From: Flagellimonas nanhaiensis
Lineage (GTDB): Bacteria; Bacteroidota; Bacteroidia; Flavobacteriales; Flavobacteriaceae
Length of the DNA stretch: 64,000 nt
Direction of reading: 5' to 3'
NCBI RefSeq assembly: GCF_003382275.1
Contig: NZ_QTJX01000007.1
Location: 1-64,000, forward strand
Shown here: one piece after another, positions 41,550-52,500 of the stretch
Position numbering within the stretch: position 1 is the stretch's first letter
How the letters are laid out: each line of letters opens with the position of its first letter
Position numbers and translations under genes: made by a program
Notes under the pieces: model-generated
Databases searched by the model: none
What the model was told of the DNA's origin: nothing
What the model saw: only the letters and a program-made list of their open reading frames with translations

Positions 41550-42848
41550 ATGAAAAGTCTACTACGAAAAGGGCTTGTGCCCATGATGTTTTGTTTTCAG
41601 TTCTTGTTTGCGCAAGACCCAAATTTTGAAAATCTACGTGCCGATTTCCTTAAGGGATATGCAAAGTTGGACATAACGTATATCAACATCAGCTATGTGC
41701 AAAATATGCAAGCTATCCAGGGAGCTGAAAGTATAAGGGAGCAAGAACTTTTTTTTAGGGATTTACAAAATAGACTAAAACACGTGGACCTTAAAAAAAT
41801 GGATGAATACCAAAAATTGGATTATGACATTTTAATCTATGAAACGGCGCTTAATTTGGAGCGCCTAGCCTTGGAAAAAAAATGGAAAGGTTCAGATGAA
41901 CTAGATGATTCCAAGAGTGTTTATCATATTGAAAATGGAAAAGAGTGGTATGCCTATCTGCTAAAAAAATGGGTGGATATCTCGATATCACCCAAAGAAA
42001 TGTTCCAGTTTGGCCTGTTGGAAATTGAAAAGGTCAAAGCACAAATGAAAAGGCTTCAACAGGCATCTGGACTTTCTGAAACAGATTTTTATAGCGGATT
42101 GGACGATGAAAAGTTCTTTATTGAACGTGCAAGTGGGGTACAAGCGGAGTTTGAAAAAATCAAAAGTAATATTGGCGACATAGCCGTCAATCTCTTTCCA
42201 TACATCAATGACATCCCTGAAGTCCATATTGCCAGGGGGACCAATCCTTCATTGGCGCATGCCCCCGCTTATTATGCCAATAATACCTTTTACTTCAACT
42301 TTTTTGATGAACCATTTAACCGAAGACAGCTTGGTTGGTTTTTTGCCCATGAGGCAATACCTGGGCACCATTATCAGTCATCTGTAAACCGTGTTGTAAA
42401 GAGAACAGAGATACAGGATTTGTTCTGGTATGCAGGCTTTGTGGAAGGATGGGGAGCTTATGTGGAACATTTGGGAGATGTTCTAGGGGTATATGAAACC
42501 ATTTATGATGAATATGGAAAGTGGGAGTGGGATTTAATTCGTTCTGTTAGGGTTTCGCTAGATGTAGGTTTAAACTATTACGGTTGGTCGGATGAGGAAG
42601 CTATGACTTTTTGGAAAAAACACATCACAGACAAAGATGATATAGGAGTTCGTGAGATCAATAGAATGAAGCGTTGGCCAGCTCAGGTGATTTCATATAA
42701 ATATGGAGCAAAGGTATTCTTAGGGCTTCTTGAAAATGCTAAAAAAGACCCCGACTTTGATTACAAAACGTTCCATGAAAAACTTTTGAAGCACGGCGAT
42801 ATTCCAATCAGTGTTTTAGAAAAAAGATTGGACAAAGGGGCAAATTAA
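41550..42848 (+). CDS. DUF885 family metallopeptidase (432 aa)
   Basis: The zinc motif HEAIPGHH is at about residues 267-274, followed by GFVEGWGAYVEHL (about 298-310), the second conserved DUF885 segment. The N-terminus (LRKGLVPMMFCFQFLFAQ) looks like a signal peptide, so it acts outside the cytoplasm. DUF885 proteins are M1/M32-related carboxypeptidase-like enzymes of unknown substrate. The start codon is directly joined to the stop of the propeller lipoprotein, a sign of a two-gene operon. Confidence 0.85.
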   Translation: MKSLLRKGLVPMMFCFQFLFAQDPNFENLRADFLKGYAKLDITYINISYVQNMQAIQGAESIREQELFFRDLQNRLKHVDLKKMDEYQKLDYDILIYETALNLERLALEKKWKGSDELDDSKSVYHIENGKEWYAYLLKKWVDISISPKEMFQFGLLEIEKVKAQMKRLQQASGLSETDFYSGLDDEKFFIERASGVQAEFEKIKSNIGDIAVNLFPYINDIPEVHIARGTNPSLAHAPAYYANNTFYFNFFDEPFNRRQLGWFFAHEAIPGHHYQSSVNRVVKRTEIQDLFWYAGFVEGWGAYVEHLGDVLGVYETIYDEYGKWEWDLIRSVRVSLDVGLNYYGWSDEEAMTFWKKHITDKDDIGVREINRMKRWPAQVISYKYGAKVFLGLLENAKKDPDFDYKTFHEKLLKHGDIPISVLEKRLDKGAN

Positions 42849-42878
42849 AAGATTCATTTGCTCCTTTGCCTGTCCTGA

Positions 42879-45026
42879 TTAATGCCTAGGATTCCAAACA
42901 GCCTGATCTTTACTGCCATTTGCTTTATAATAATCTACCGATTTGAGCTCGGTATCATTCAAATAGGTATATACCATGCGTGCTATTCCCCATGTGGAGT
43001 GGTCTGCCATTTTCCCCTGGATATCTAAAAACTGTCGCTCAATTAATCGTCCTTGGGAGTCATAGATCCATTTTTCAGTTGCATATCCAAGACTGGAATC
43101 ATTCACCATACTGTCCGATAGATTATAAAAAGATCTACTGACCGGTTTATTATTGGTGTTGAAATCCGTTCGCACCTCATGAATTTCGGTTCCATTTATG
43201 TGGGTTGGAACATTGTTCATAGTAAAATATGCCCTATTGACTTGGTGCATGCCATCCGCGGTATATGTTGTTTTGATTAAACCTACTCCGTTATTGGCGT
43301 TTACTGGCTTTCCATCTATCCCATAAAAGCTTCGCGATGTTGCATTGCCATAATTATCGAAGGTATATTTAACAATATGGGCGCCCCAGTTGGTGGTCTG
43401 GGGTTTTCCATCGGCATCTACAAAAGTGGCCGATTCATGTTCGTAGAGTGGGGCAGGGGTATATTTGATCTCTGCAATATTGCTCATGCCCCTTTTCGGC
43501 TTACCGTTTTTGTCCAGATTGAGCCATTGCACAAAAAAGGCATTGTTGTCATAGCCAATTTTGGTGTGAGCTATTCCAGCGTCATCAGGCGTTATTTCCT
43601 TTCCTTCTTTACCCAAATTTGTCATTAAACGTAAAAGTCCGCGGTGGTCATAGGTAAACTTTGTAATGTAGTAACCAAAACCAGGCCTATTTCGTTGGAT
43701 GTTTCCATCGATGTCAAATCGTTTTTCAACCACGGTGCCATCTAAGTTGGTTTTCCATTCGTAAGAAGCTATCCTAAAATCATTTTCAATAGGATTGCCA
43801 TCAACTCCATAAAATTTCAACGAAGTTCTGTCACCGTTATCATCCGTGGTAAAAATGGATTTGTACACATCCCCAGATACCACGCAGCGTTGACCATGCT
43901 CATTATAAAATGTTCGGATTTCTTGATTGCCTTGGTATGTTATCTCTATATGGGACCCTCTTACAAAACGATCGGAGAATGGTTTGATTTTTCCATTTAA
44001 TAGATGGCGCACACGGACCAATTTCCCTTCTTTGTCGTAATCAAACTGAAAATGATTGACCTTCTCCGCTTTTTCTTTTGGCAATGGTCGTGTACCCAAA
44101 ATGTTGGCATATGGAGTTTCCCTAAAAGCTATTCCGGCATAGTATGCACTGCGAAACGTATTTTGATTATCAGGAAGCTTTATTTTTTGAATAAAGCCGG
44201 TCTTTGCAAAAGCCTCCGTGAAATACAATTCGTTGGATTCCTCATTGAAAAAGAGTCCATTTGGATTGGCCAACTTAGTTGACAGTGCGTTGCCAACACC
44301 TTGACCTTGCTCTCCAGTACCTGCCAATGTTTCCACCTTGCCAGCTAAGCTGACCCTGTAAATCCGATGATCCATGAGCGCGGTAATATAGATGGTATCG
44401 TCAATGATCTTAAGGTGCCCTGTGCGCCATTGTTTGTCTCCTGGTACTGTGGCTAATATGCTGGATTTTCCGGAAGGGTTTATTTTGACAATATTCGCAT
44501 TGTTAAAATTGGATACGTAGAGATTTCCATTTGAATCAAAATCAATTCCTCCTGGGTTGATAAGTTTGTCGTCTTCTGAGAAAATTTCTACTTGCCCATC
44601 CAGAGTAATTTTGGAGATATTGCCCTTTCCATCATTGACATTGTGCGTGACATAAAGGTTGCCCAATGCGTCCTGAGTCATGGGACCAGGACCTGGCTTA
44701 ACGGTGGCAAAATGATTTACGTTCCCCTTTGGGTCAATTTTGGATAGTTGGGCACCCTTCCATTCCGATACATAAAAGAAACCGTCTTTGCCCTTGGCAA
44801 TATCTATAGGGCCCTTGAGACCAGAAGCGAATACTTTTATTTTTCCATTGGGATTGACCTCATAGATTTTATCCCCGTCCCAACCTTCGGTTGCGTAGAT
44901 GGTGCCGTCTTTTTCAACGAATATCCCGTCTGTAAAAATAATTTGGTCGAGCTGAAGTTTGGTAATTTCTTGAGCACATAGGTTAATGCTAAAAAGAATT
45001 AGAAGAAATTGGGTCAACAGTTTCAT
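42879..45026 (-). CDS. Exported NHL/SMP-30-type propeller with RHS-like tail (715 aa)
   Basis: After a signal peptide (FLLILFSINLCAQ) the first about 290 residues form a beta-propeller with NHL/SMP-30 blades (GIDFDSNGNLYVSNFNNANI, DALGNLYVTHNV). The second part has repeating YDxxG(R/N)xxxxxxYGxDGxP blocks (FYGVDGNPIEN, YGIDGKPVNAN, YDSQGRLIERQFLD), reminiscent of RHS/YD or WG-type repeats. The enzyme activity, if any, is unknown. It lies 59 bases downstream of a marR gene on the same strand and may be regulated by it. Confidence 0.75.
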   Translation of the reverse strand: MKLLTQFLLILFSINLCAQEITKLQLDQIIFTDGIFVEKDGTIYATEGWDGDKIYEVNPNGKIKVFASGLKGPIDIAKGKDGFFYVSEWKGAQLSKIDPKGNVNHFATVKPGPGPMTQDALGNLYVTHNVNDGKGNISKITLDGQVEIFSEDDKLINPGGIDFDSNGNLYVSNFNNANIVKINPSGKSSILATVPGDKQWRTGHLKIIDDTIYITALMDHRIYRVSLAGKVETLAGTGEQGQGVGNALSTKLANPNGLFFNEESNELYFTEAFAKTGFIQKIKLPDNQNTFRSAYYAGIAFRETPYANILGTRPLPKEKAEKVNHFQFDYDKEGKLVRVRHLLNGKIKPFSDRFVRGSHIEITYQGNQEIRTFYNEHGQRCVVSGDVYKSIFTTDDNGDRTSLKFYGVDGNPIENDFRIASYEWKTNLDGTVVEKRFDIDGNIQRNRPGFGYYITKFTYDHRGLLRLMTNLGKEGKEITPDDAGIAHTKIGYDNNAFFVQWLNLDKNGKPKRGMSNIAEIKYTPAPLYEHESATFVDADGKPQTTNWGAHIVKYTFDNYGNATSRSFYGIDGKPVNANNGVGLIKTTYTADGMHQVNRAYFTMNNVPTHINGTEIHEVRTDFNTNNKPVSRSFYNLSDSMVNDSSLGYATEKWIYDSQGRLIERQFLDIQGKMADHSTWGIARMVYTYLNDTELKSVDYYKANGSKDQAVWNPRH

Positions 45027-45085
45027 TTTGTGTGTTTTATGATTGTTAAAAATTTGTGTGGAGTATTACTCGATTTAGGGGTAAC

Positions 45086-45523
45086 CTAGGTTTTAGTACA
45101 GTTTGATATGATTTTTTCCAAGATTGTTGCCAATTGGTCAATTTCTGCCTCAGAAACTCCCTCCAGTGCGTGCGCCCTATTAAACTGGACAATTGATTTT
45201 AAACCTTTTTTGGTTTGAAGACCTTTTGGTGTGAGTGTAATCCTAAATTTTCTTCGATCTTCTTTATGAATATCCCGTTGCAGAAACCCATTCTTGATCA
45301 TAAGGTCGATCATTCGTGTAACCGATGCATTATCCTTGAAGATTAAATTACCAATTTCTGATTGTGACAAGTTGGGATTATCCGCTATGAAGAATAGTAT
45401 GAGGGCATGATCTACCGTGATGTCATGACTTAATTCATTAATGTTTTTCTGGGCAAATCTGCGATATTCCTTAATGGAGCGCTCAATAAGGTAGAATATG
45501 GTACGAGAGGGTAATCCTAGCAT
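45086..45523 (-). CDS. MarR family transcriptional regulator (145 aa)
   Basis: The 145-residue protein has the winged-helix MarR core: LSQSEIGNLIFKDNASVTRM (about 54-73) as recognition helix region and a wing with HKEDRRKFRITLTPKG (about 86-102), containing the family DxRxxxxxLT element. It probably responds to a small molecule and represses itself and the large propeller gene downstream. An inverted repeat overlaps its promoter (45533-45563). Confidence 0.88.
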   Translation of the reverse strand: MLGLPSRTIFYLIERSIKEYRRFAQKNINELSHDITVDHALILFFIADNPNLSQSEIGNLIFKDNASVTRMIDLMIKNGFLQRDIHKEDRRKFRITLTPKGLQTKKGLKSIVQFNRAHALEGVSEAEIDQLATILEKIISNCTKT

Positions 45524-45532
45524 TAATTAAAT

Positions 45533-45563
45533 ATTTGATACAAATATAATTGATATATCAAAT
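45533..45563 (-). promoter_or_regulatory. marR promoter box overlapped by an inverted-repeat operator
   Basis: ATTTGATA (45533-45540) and TATCAAAT (45556-45563) form an inverted repeat; inside it TTGATATATCAA (45550-45561) is a perfect 12-base palindrome. On the minus strand CAAATATA (45541-45548) reads TATATTTG, a TAnnTTTG -7 box, directly between the arms. A MarR dimer bound here would cover the promoter, about 20 bases before its start codon. The box and palindromes are visible; binding is inference. Confidence 0.55.
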
Positions 45564-45612
45564 AAATAAAACCATATTAACTGTTAAAAGATTATTGATA
45601 AGGGAGCAAAAC

Positions 45613-45645
45613 AAAAACGCCCTATTATAATAGGGCGTTTTTTTC
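45613..45645 (-). terminator. Terminator after the PorP/SprF operon
   Basis: A perfect 30-base palindrome (45613-45642: AAAAACGCCCTATTA paired with TAATAGGGCGTTTTT) with T runs on both strands. It lies 40 bases after the leftward porP/sprF stop and also separates it from the marR promoter. Confidence 0.85.
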
Positions 45646-45682
45646 ACCAGAAACTTGTGGTGCTTTAAAAGATTTGTACAAT

Positions 45683-46573
45683 CTACATTTTCAACCGCAT
45701 AAAGAGTTCGTGGGTATTGTTATCCAATCCATCAATGGAATTTTGAATGGCCGTCTCATAGGCATATCCAAGGTTAAACCCATTGCTTATGCTGAATAAG
45801 AACAGTCCGCTTATACTTTCATCATGTCTGTAGGAAGCACCAAACTCAAATCGTTCCCCAAAATCCACAATACCTGTCAGTTCTAAAGAAACTGGAGAAG
45901 CATCCACGTATCTTAACATGGCCATTGTCTTAAGATCGGTTGTTTTTCCCAATATAAAACTGTACCCTCCGCTGAGGTAGGCATGCAACCTGTCTGCGCC
46001 TAAAAAAGCGTTACCGTCACGTTCTTGCAAACGATCTGGAGTGAGCAACTTTGGAACTGACAGGGATGCAAAATAACGGTCATGTTTTAGATAGGCCCCA
46101 GCCCCCACATTGGGGGTGAACCTACTTTCATAATCCATTAGGGTACCATCTTGTCCTATACCATAGGTGACCAATCCGTCTGTATTGGCGTCGTAGGAAT
46201 TTGCGCTTCCCTTGATACCAAAGTACAGTTTGTGATCTTCATCCAATTGGATGAAATAGGAGATGTCAATAGCCATCCATGTCTGTTGCTCTATGAAGGT
46301 ACGGTCATTGAGGATGGAAACCCCAAGTCCGACATTTTTACCCACTGGCATGCCAAAAATGGCACTTTGACTTTCTGGAGCTCCTTCAATCCCGGCCCAT
46401 TGACTTCTTATGCCCAAGGTAAATTCCGCTCCTTCGGAACTACCTGCAAAAGCCGGGTTATAGATGTTCATATTATAACGATAGAAAGAATAGTTGGGGT
46501 CTTGTTGACCTATTGCTATGAAGGACAGCAAGAATATCGCTAGAAAAATATATAATTTACTTACTAGGTTCAT
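45683..46573 (-). CDS. PorP/SprF family outer membrane protein (T9SS accessory)
   Basis: The protein has a signal peptide ending IAIGQ, then the PorP/SprF opening DPNYSFYRYNMNIYNPAFAG (about 24-43), the hallmark of the family, and repeated beta-barrel strands (LGVSILNDRTF, FYFGIKGSANSYD-type). It ends with a barrel-like strand LFMRLKM. PorP/SprF proteins help attach or export T9SS type B cargo and are usually encoded next to it, exactly as here with the giant adhesin. Confidence 0.92.
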   Translation of the reverse strand: MNLVSKLYIFLAIFLLSFIAIGQQDPNYSFYRYNMNIYNPAFAGSSEGAEFTLGIRSQWAGIEGAPESQSAIFGMPVGKNVGLGVSILNDRTFIEQQTWMAIDISYFIQLDEDHKLYFGIKGSANSYDANTDGLVTYGIGQDGTLMDYESRFTPNVGAGAYLKHDRYFASLSVPKLLTPDRLQERDGNAFLGADRLHAYLSGGYSFILGKTTDLKTMAMLRYVDASPVSLELTGIVDFGERFEFGASYRHDESISGLFLFSISNGFNLGYAYETAIQNSIDGLDNNTHELFMRLKM

Positions 46574-46594
46574 GTTTTTGGTTTTGTCTTGTTT

Positions 46595-49500
46595 TTAATA
46601 GTTGATAAAAATCCATCCTTGTAGCGGAGCACTTCCGTCACCTAGGTCAATTACGTATAGATAGGAACCTGGAGGTAGCTTTTCGCTTCTACTTTTGTAG
46701 AATCCTTCCCAATCGTTCTGATAGGATCGTGTTGCAAAAACTTCATGCCCCCATCGGTTGAAGACCTTCACAACATTATTGGGATAGTTATCGATACCAG
46801 GAATAATCCATGCATCGTTGTTACCATCACCATTAGGGGTGAATGCCTGTGCCGGAACCAAAGAAGGTTCATCATTGTTCGGGAAGGCATCGGTTCCATC
46901 CGCTATTCCGTCATTATCATCATCGTCATCTATACTATCTGGAATACCATCTCCATCATTGTCATCAGGTACATCATTGGCATCTAGAGGATCTGTTCCT
47001 TCCGAGTCTTCAATTTCATCGGAATACCCATCTCCATCATCATCTGTATCGGAGTTGTCACCAATACCGTCATTATCAGTATCCAAACTTTCATTAGGGT
47101 CAGTTGGGAAGTCATCTTCAGAATCTGGGATACCATCATTGTCATCGTCTGTATCCATATTATCCCCAAGACCATCCCCATCGCTGTCCTGATCGGGCGT
47201 ACCATCGTTGTCATCATCGTTGTCAGAATTGTCTCCAATTCCATCACCATCCGCATCCGAATCTTCATTTGGGTCAGTAGGGAATGCATCTTCATCATCT
47301 GGAGTGCCATCATTATCGGCATCATCATCGGCATTGTCCCCAGTTCCGTCGCCATCGGTATCGGTATCCTCATTTGGATCTAGCGGGAAGTGGTCCTCCG
47401 TGTCAGGGGTTCCATCCCCATCATCATCGGTATCCGCATTGTCCCCGGTTCCGTCCCCATCGGTGTCTGTATCCTCATTTGGATCTAGCGGGAAGTCGTC
47501 ACCGGAATCAGGAGTACCATCCCCATCGTCATCGGTATCGGTGTTGTCCCCGGTTCCGTCTCCATCGGTATCTGTATCCTCATTTGGATCTAACGGGAAG
47601 TCATCCCCAGAGTCAGGAGTACCGTCATTGTCATCATCGGTATCGGCATTGTCCCCGGTTCCATCTCCATCGGTATCGGTATCCTCTGCTGGATCTAGAG
47701 GGAAATTATCCTCTGAGTCAGGGGTTCCATCCCCATCATCATCAGTATCTGCATTGTCCCCGGTTCCGTCCCCATCGGTATCGGTATCCTCCGTTGGATC
47801 TAACGGGAAGTCATCGCTGGTGTCCGGAGTACCATCACCATCATCATCGGTATCGGCATTGTCACCAGTACCATCACCGTCGGTATCTGTATCTTCAGTT
47901 GGATCTAATGGGAAGTCATCGCTGGTGTCCGGAGTACCATCACCATCATCATCGGTATCGGCATTGTCCCCAGTACCATCACCATCGGTATCGGTATCCT
48001 CCGTTGGATCTAACGGGAAGTCATCGCTGGTGTCCGGAGTACCATCACCATCATCATCGGTATCGGCATTGTCACCAGTACCATCACCGTCGGTATCTGT
48101 ATCTTCAGTTGGATCTAATGGGAAGTCATCGCTGGTGTCCGGAGTACCATCACCATCATCATCGGTATCGGCATTGTCACCAGTACCATCACCGTCCGTA
48201 TCTGTATCCTCCGTTGGATCTAACGGGAAGTCATCGCTGGTGTCCGGAGTACCATCACCATCGTCATCGGTATCGGCATTGTCCCCAGTACCATCACCGT
48301 CGGTATCGGTATCCTCTGTTGGATCTAATGGGAAGTCATCGTCCACGTCAGGAGTTCCGTCCCCATCGTCATCGGTATCAGCATTGTCACCAGTACCATC
48401 ACCATCGGTATCTGTATCCTCCGTTGGATCTAACGGGAAGTCATCGCTGGTGTCCGGAGTTCCATCACCATCGTCATCGGTATCGGCATTGTCACCTGTT
48501 CCATCCCCGTCCGTATCGGTATCTTCAGTTGGATCTAATGGGAAGTCATCATCAACGTCCAAAGTTCCGTCTCCATCGTCGTCGTCGTCACATGCATTAC
48601 CTTCGCCATCGTTATTAGTATCTAACTGATCGGCATTAGCCGTGTTCAGACAGTTATCGGTATCATCTTTAACTCCGTCGTCATCTGCATCAGTTTCTTT
48701 AGCAATGGTATCGGTAGCAGGATCTCCTTCGTTACCATTGGTGTCCGTGAGGGTGACCGACAAGGTTATGGTTCCATCTCCCAAACCACTTAGATCTATT
48801 CCTGAAATTTGATCAGTTGCACTACTAATTGTTCCAGTACCTGTAACATTGGTACCTCCTCCATCGCTACTGAAAGTGTAGTTGTAGGTGGCTCCTACTT
48901 CTGCTCCGGCAAAGGTGAAGCTAATTGCGGTTTCATTTGAGATGTCAATATCACTTTGATTGATGGATACAGTATACCCTGAAGGGGGTGTATCGTCCAC
49001 ATCTGTAACTTTTACAGTGATGGATTGATCTGTAGTTCCACCTGTATCAGTTGCTCTTAAGGTAATTTGATACTCGTTATCTCCGTTTCCATCGTCTGGA
49101 CTCTCAAAATCTGGTGGAGTTTGAAAGGTAAGTTCACCAGTTGAACCATCGATGCTGAAGTAATCGTTATCTCCTCCTGTGGCCAATCCGTAATTAATGC
49201 CATCATCAGCTGATCCTCCGTCTCCGTCATTGGCATCGGCATCAACAACAACTATTGTGTCATTCTCGGCATATTCCACAACGGCAATCATGTTGAATTC
49301 AAAAACCTCTTCATGGGCACCCACAACATAGAATTTCGAACCATTGTCGTTAAAGGTCAAACCGTAAGGATTGTTTTCTTGGACATCTGTGTCATAATCT
49401 GATGCATTACCATCATAGCTTCCCGAAGAAATGTCAAACGGGGTTGAGAGCGTATAGGTTGATATTCCTCGATTAAACCCTAAAACAAACAATTTGGTAC

Positions 49501-52500
49501 CATCAGCACTCAATTCAAAGTCATTGGGGCTGCTCTCCGCTGAAGGAGAAAAAGAATCGGTGTAAGTTGCTGAACCTATATCAAAATTGGTTGATAAGGC
49601 ATATTCTCTTATCGTTGAACCATTGTAGTCAAGCAAATACATTTTACTACCATCGGAACTAAAGTCAATACCATCGTAATTGCTTCCTTCGCTTGGTGTA
49701 AACCTTTGGTTGTAGGTGGCCGTGGAGAGATCAAAAGGAGTGGAAATGACATACTCGTCAATTCCTGCGCCTGAGTTACCTGTATGGTAAAACTTTGTTC
49801 CATCGTTGTTGAACGCAATTCCTTGTGATCTTGAAGTTAATCCGAGACTAGTTACATGGGTAGCAGTAGATACTTGGTAGGGCGTGCTAAGGTTATAACT
49901 CTCAACCCTTCTATCATAGGTGCTGGCAAACATTTTGGTGCCATCATCATTGAAAGCAATCCCATAAAGTGAGCTCAATTGTCCTGTTACATCGAAGGAA
50001 TTACCAGAGTATACCGCAGAAGATACATTATAAGCCGATGTGGGATGAGTGAAAATCGGCAGGTCATCTGCTGGAGTGATGGATATGGTTATGGTGGCAG
50101 TTACCACAGTTCCTGCATCGTCAAGTTCATAAGTAACTGTATCCGAACCATTTTCATTGCTATTTGGAATATAGATTACCTGATTGCTTCCATTTACCGA
50201 AGCAGTTCCCCTAGTTCCTTGAACAGTAATGGTAATTGTTGGAGTGTTATTGGTATCATAAACATCATTATACAACACATCTATTGGGTCTGAAGTGGTA
50301 TCTTCCTGGACCACTGCTAAATCATTGTTGGCTGCTACTACCAAAGCAATATCAAACGGACCAAAAGTACTTGCCGCTGTATTTCCGGCATTGTCCTTTG
50401 CTTCAGCATGGATGTACCAACCGGTTCCTCCGCTTGAAAACGAAACACTCTTGGACTGACTATTGCTCCATGAACTCCAACTTGAATCCCCTGTTGCAGG
50501 AGGGTTTACATCTTGAACCAGCACATAACGCTGTACATCGAACCCACTGCCTGTACCTTCGTCTTGAAAGGCTAAAACAATGTTTGTATCGGTATCAATG
50601 CTTCCGCTGGAAGGTGTAGCGGAAATTGTTGGATCCGTTGTATCATGGGTTATGCCCAAGGTACGATAGAAAGGCTCCGACCAAACTCCGGTATCTGTCT
50701 GAACCCGAAGACTGATGATATAATCGGCAGAAAGTGTATTGTATGCCGAGAAATCTGTCATTGGGGTAGTGGAATTGTAGATTTCGGTGTCTGTTGGATT
50801 ACCATCATTGTCGTAGGTACGTTGGGTAACGATCCATTCGTTAGTAGCAATCGTTCTACCGTAAGGGTCTATTGAATTGTCCTCAATATTGATGGACATA
50901 TTTCCAGAATAGGTAAATAATTCATCAGGTTGTATGTTGAACTGGGCCACAGGTAAATCTGTACTACCCGCTGAACCGCTTCCGTCCAATTCAATAAACA
51001 CACTTGTTGGGCTACTCCAAGTACCTTGATGATCTTGAACTGTGAGCATTACCAAATATTCACCATCAGGTACTGCGTTTTTATCAAAGACACCAACGGT
51101 CCAATCGTCGGTAGATGCGGCATCCACTGATTTCCATTTCCATTCATTCTGGTTAATACCGTTGTTAGCACCACCATCCAAATCGTATGAAGTATTGTTG
51201 AACACTCCTGTGGATGGGCTATAGGTGAAACTAGCTATTGGCTTTCTATGAAAGAACAAAATTGATGGCGCAGTGGGCATGTCTTCAAATGTGAAGGTAT
51301 ACTGTCCCGGTTTTTCGAAGAATTCAGGAACATCTTCTAGATAAAGCCCGTTCCACGAGACCTTTCCTTCGTTGTTGTCAAAGTAGGTTTCATCATGGGT
51401 AATCTTCCATCTACCACTTGGGTAACTGGCATTGGCCGTGTTGGTCTTCATCTCGGCAGGATCAACATCAATCTCAACCGAAGTCCCCGCAATGAAATAA
51501 TCTCCAGCGGTCACTGTACCAAAGAGATATTGGTTGTAAATGTATTGGGCCATATCATCAATCCAGGTGGCCCAACTTCCGGCATCCCTGTTGATGAAGG
51601 TTCCCTGTGTATTGTTCTGTATAATAAAACGCTCAAACTGTGCCTGGTTGGCATTTGTTCCCCAACCTATATAGTGAATGTCTTCATTGATGGTACGCAT
51701 CAATATTTCGGAAAGATCGGAGTCAACATCAAAATCGGCAACCTCAATATCATCCAAGTTGACGTTGAAACGTAATGCGCTGTTTCTCCATTGGGGCTCA
51801 CGAAGTACATCTTTAAAAGCCCTCAATTCTAATTTTTCTATGGCAATATCCTTGAAGTATGCATTTTGTTGTTCGTGAACATAGAAGCCATAACTTCCGG
51901 AAGAATGTGTCGTATCAGTAATATTGAAGGATTCTATCCAATCTGTTCCGGCAGTACCTCCACCACCTCTTCTGGAAATTTTAATGTCATCGCCGCTCAT
52001 TTCTATCCTAAAATCGATGGCTTGACCATTGTAAAAAGCACCAAACATGTCTGCTCTATTGGCATCCCATCCATAGGTAGCGGAACCCGTCGTTCCACTA
52101 TTGGTATTAACCGCCAAAATGGTGGTAATCCCATTTTCTCTTTTTAAGATGGCCTCTGCAGGGTACCCATCTCCCGGAGCATAGCTCTGAAGATTACCAC
52201 AATAAGTGTGGTTGTCTATAATGTATGCATAGAAATTATCGTTGTCTACCTTTCTAAAAATAAAGCCCACCTCTGCATGCACATAGGGGTCTCCCGAAAG
52301 TCCAAAAGTGGCAGAAATGGTTCCATCTGCTACATCCCCGGTTGGATCATACATAGCAACCCCGTAATTGCCCGAGTTTCTGGCAACAGGGTCCGCAATT
52401 ATCTGGTTGGTATTGCTGTCAAACGAGAAGTAGGTACCACTATAGGCACCACCGCCGGCACTACTAAGATAATTGTGCGGATTTGGCGGTTCTGCTCCAT

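Noticed and set aside
47208..48629. Long antisense frame (473 codons) reading as serine-proline repeats
   Set aside because: It lies opposite the TSP3 repeats. The 105-base periodicity and codon bias of the sense strand keep stops away on the other strand. It has no start context or independent features.
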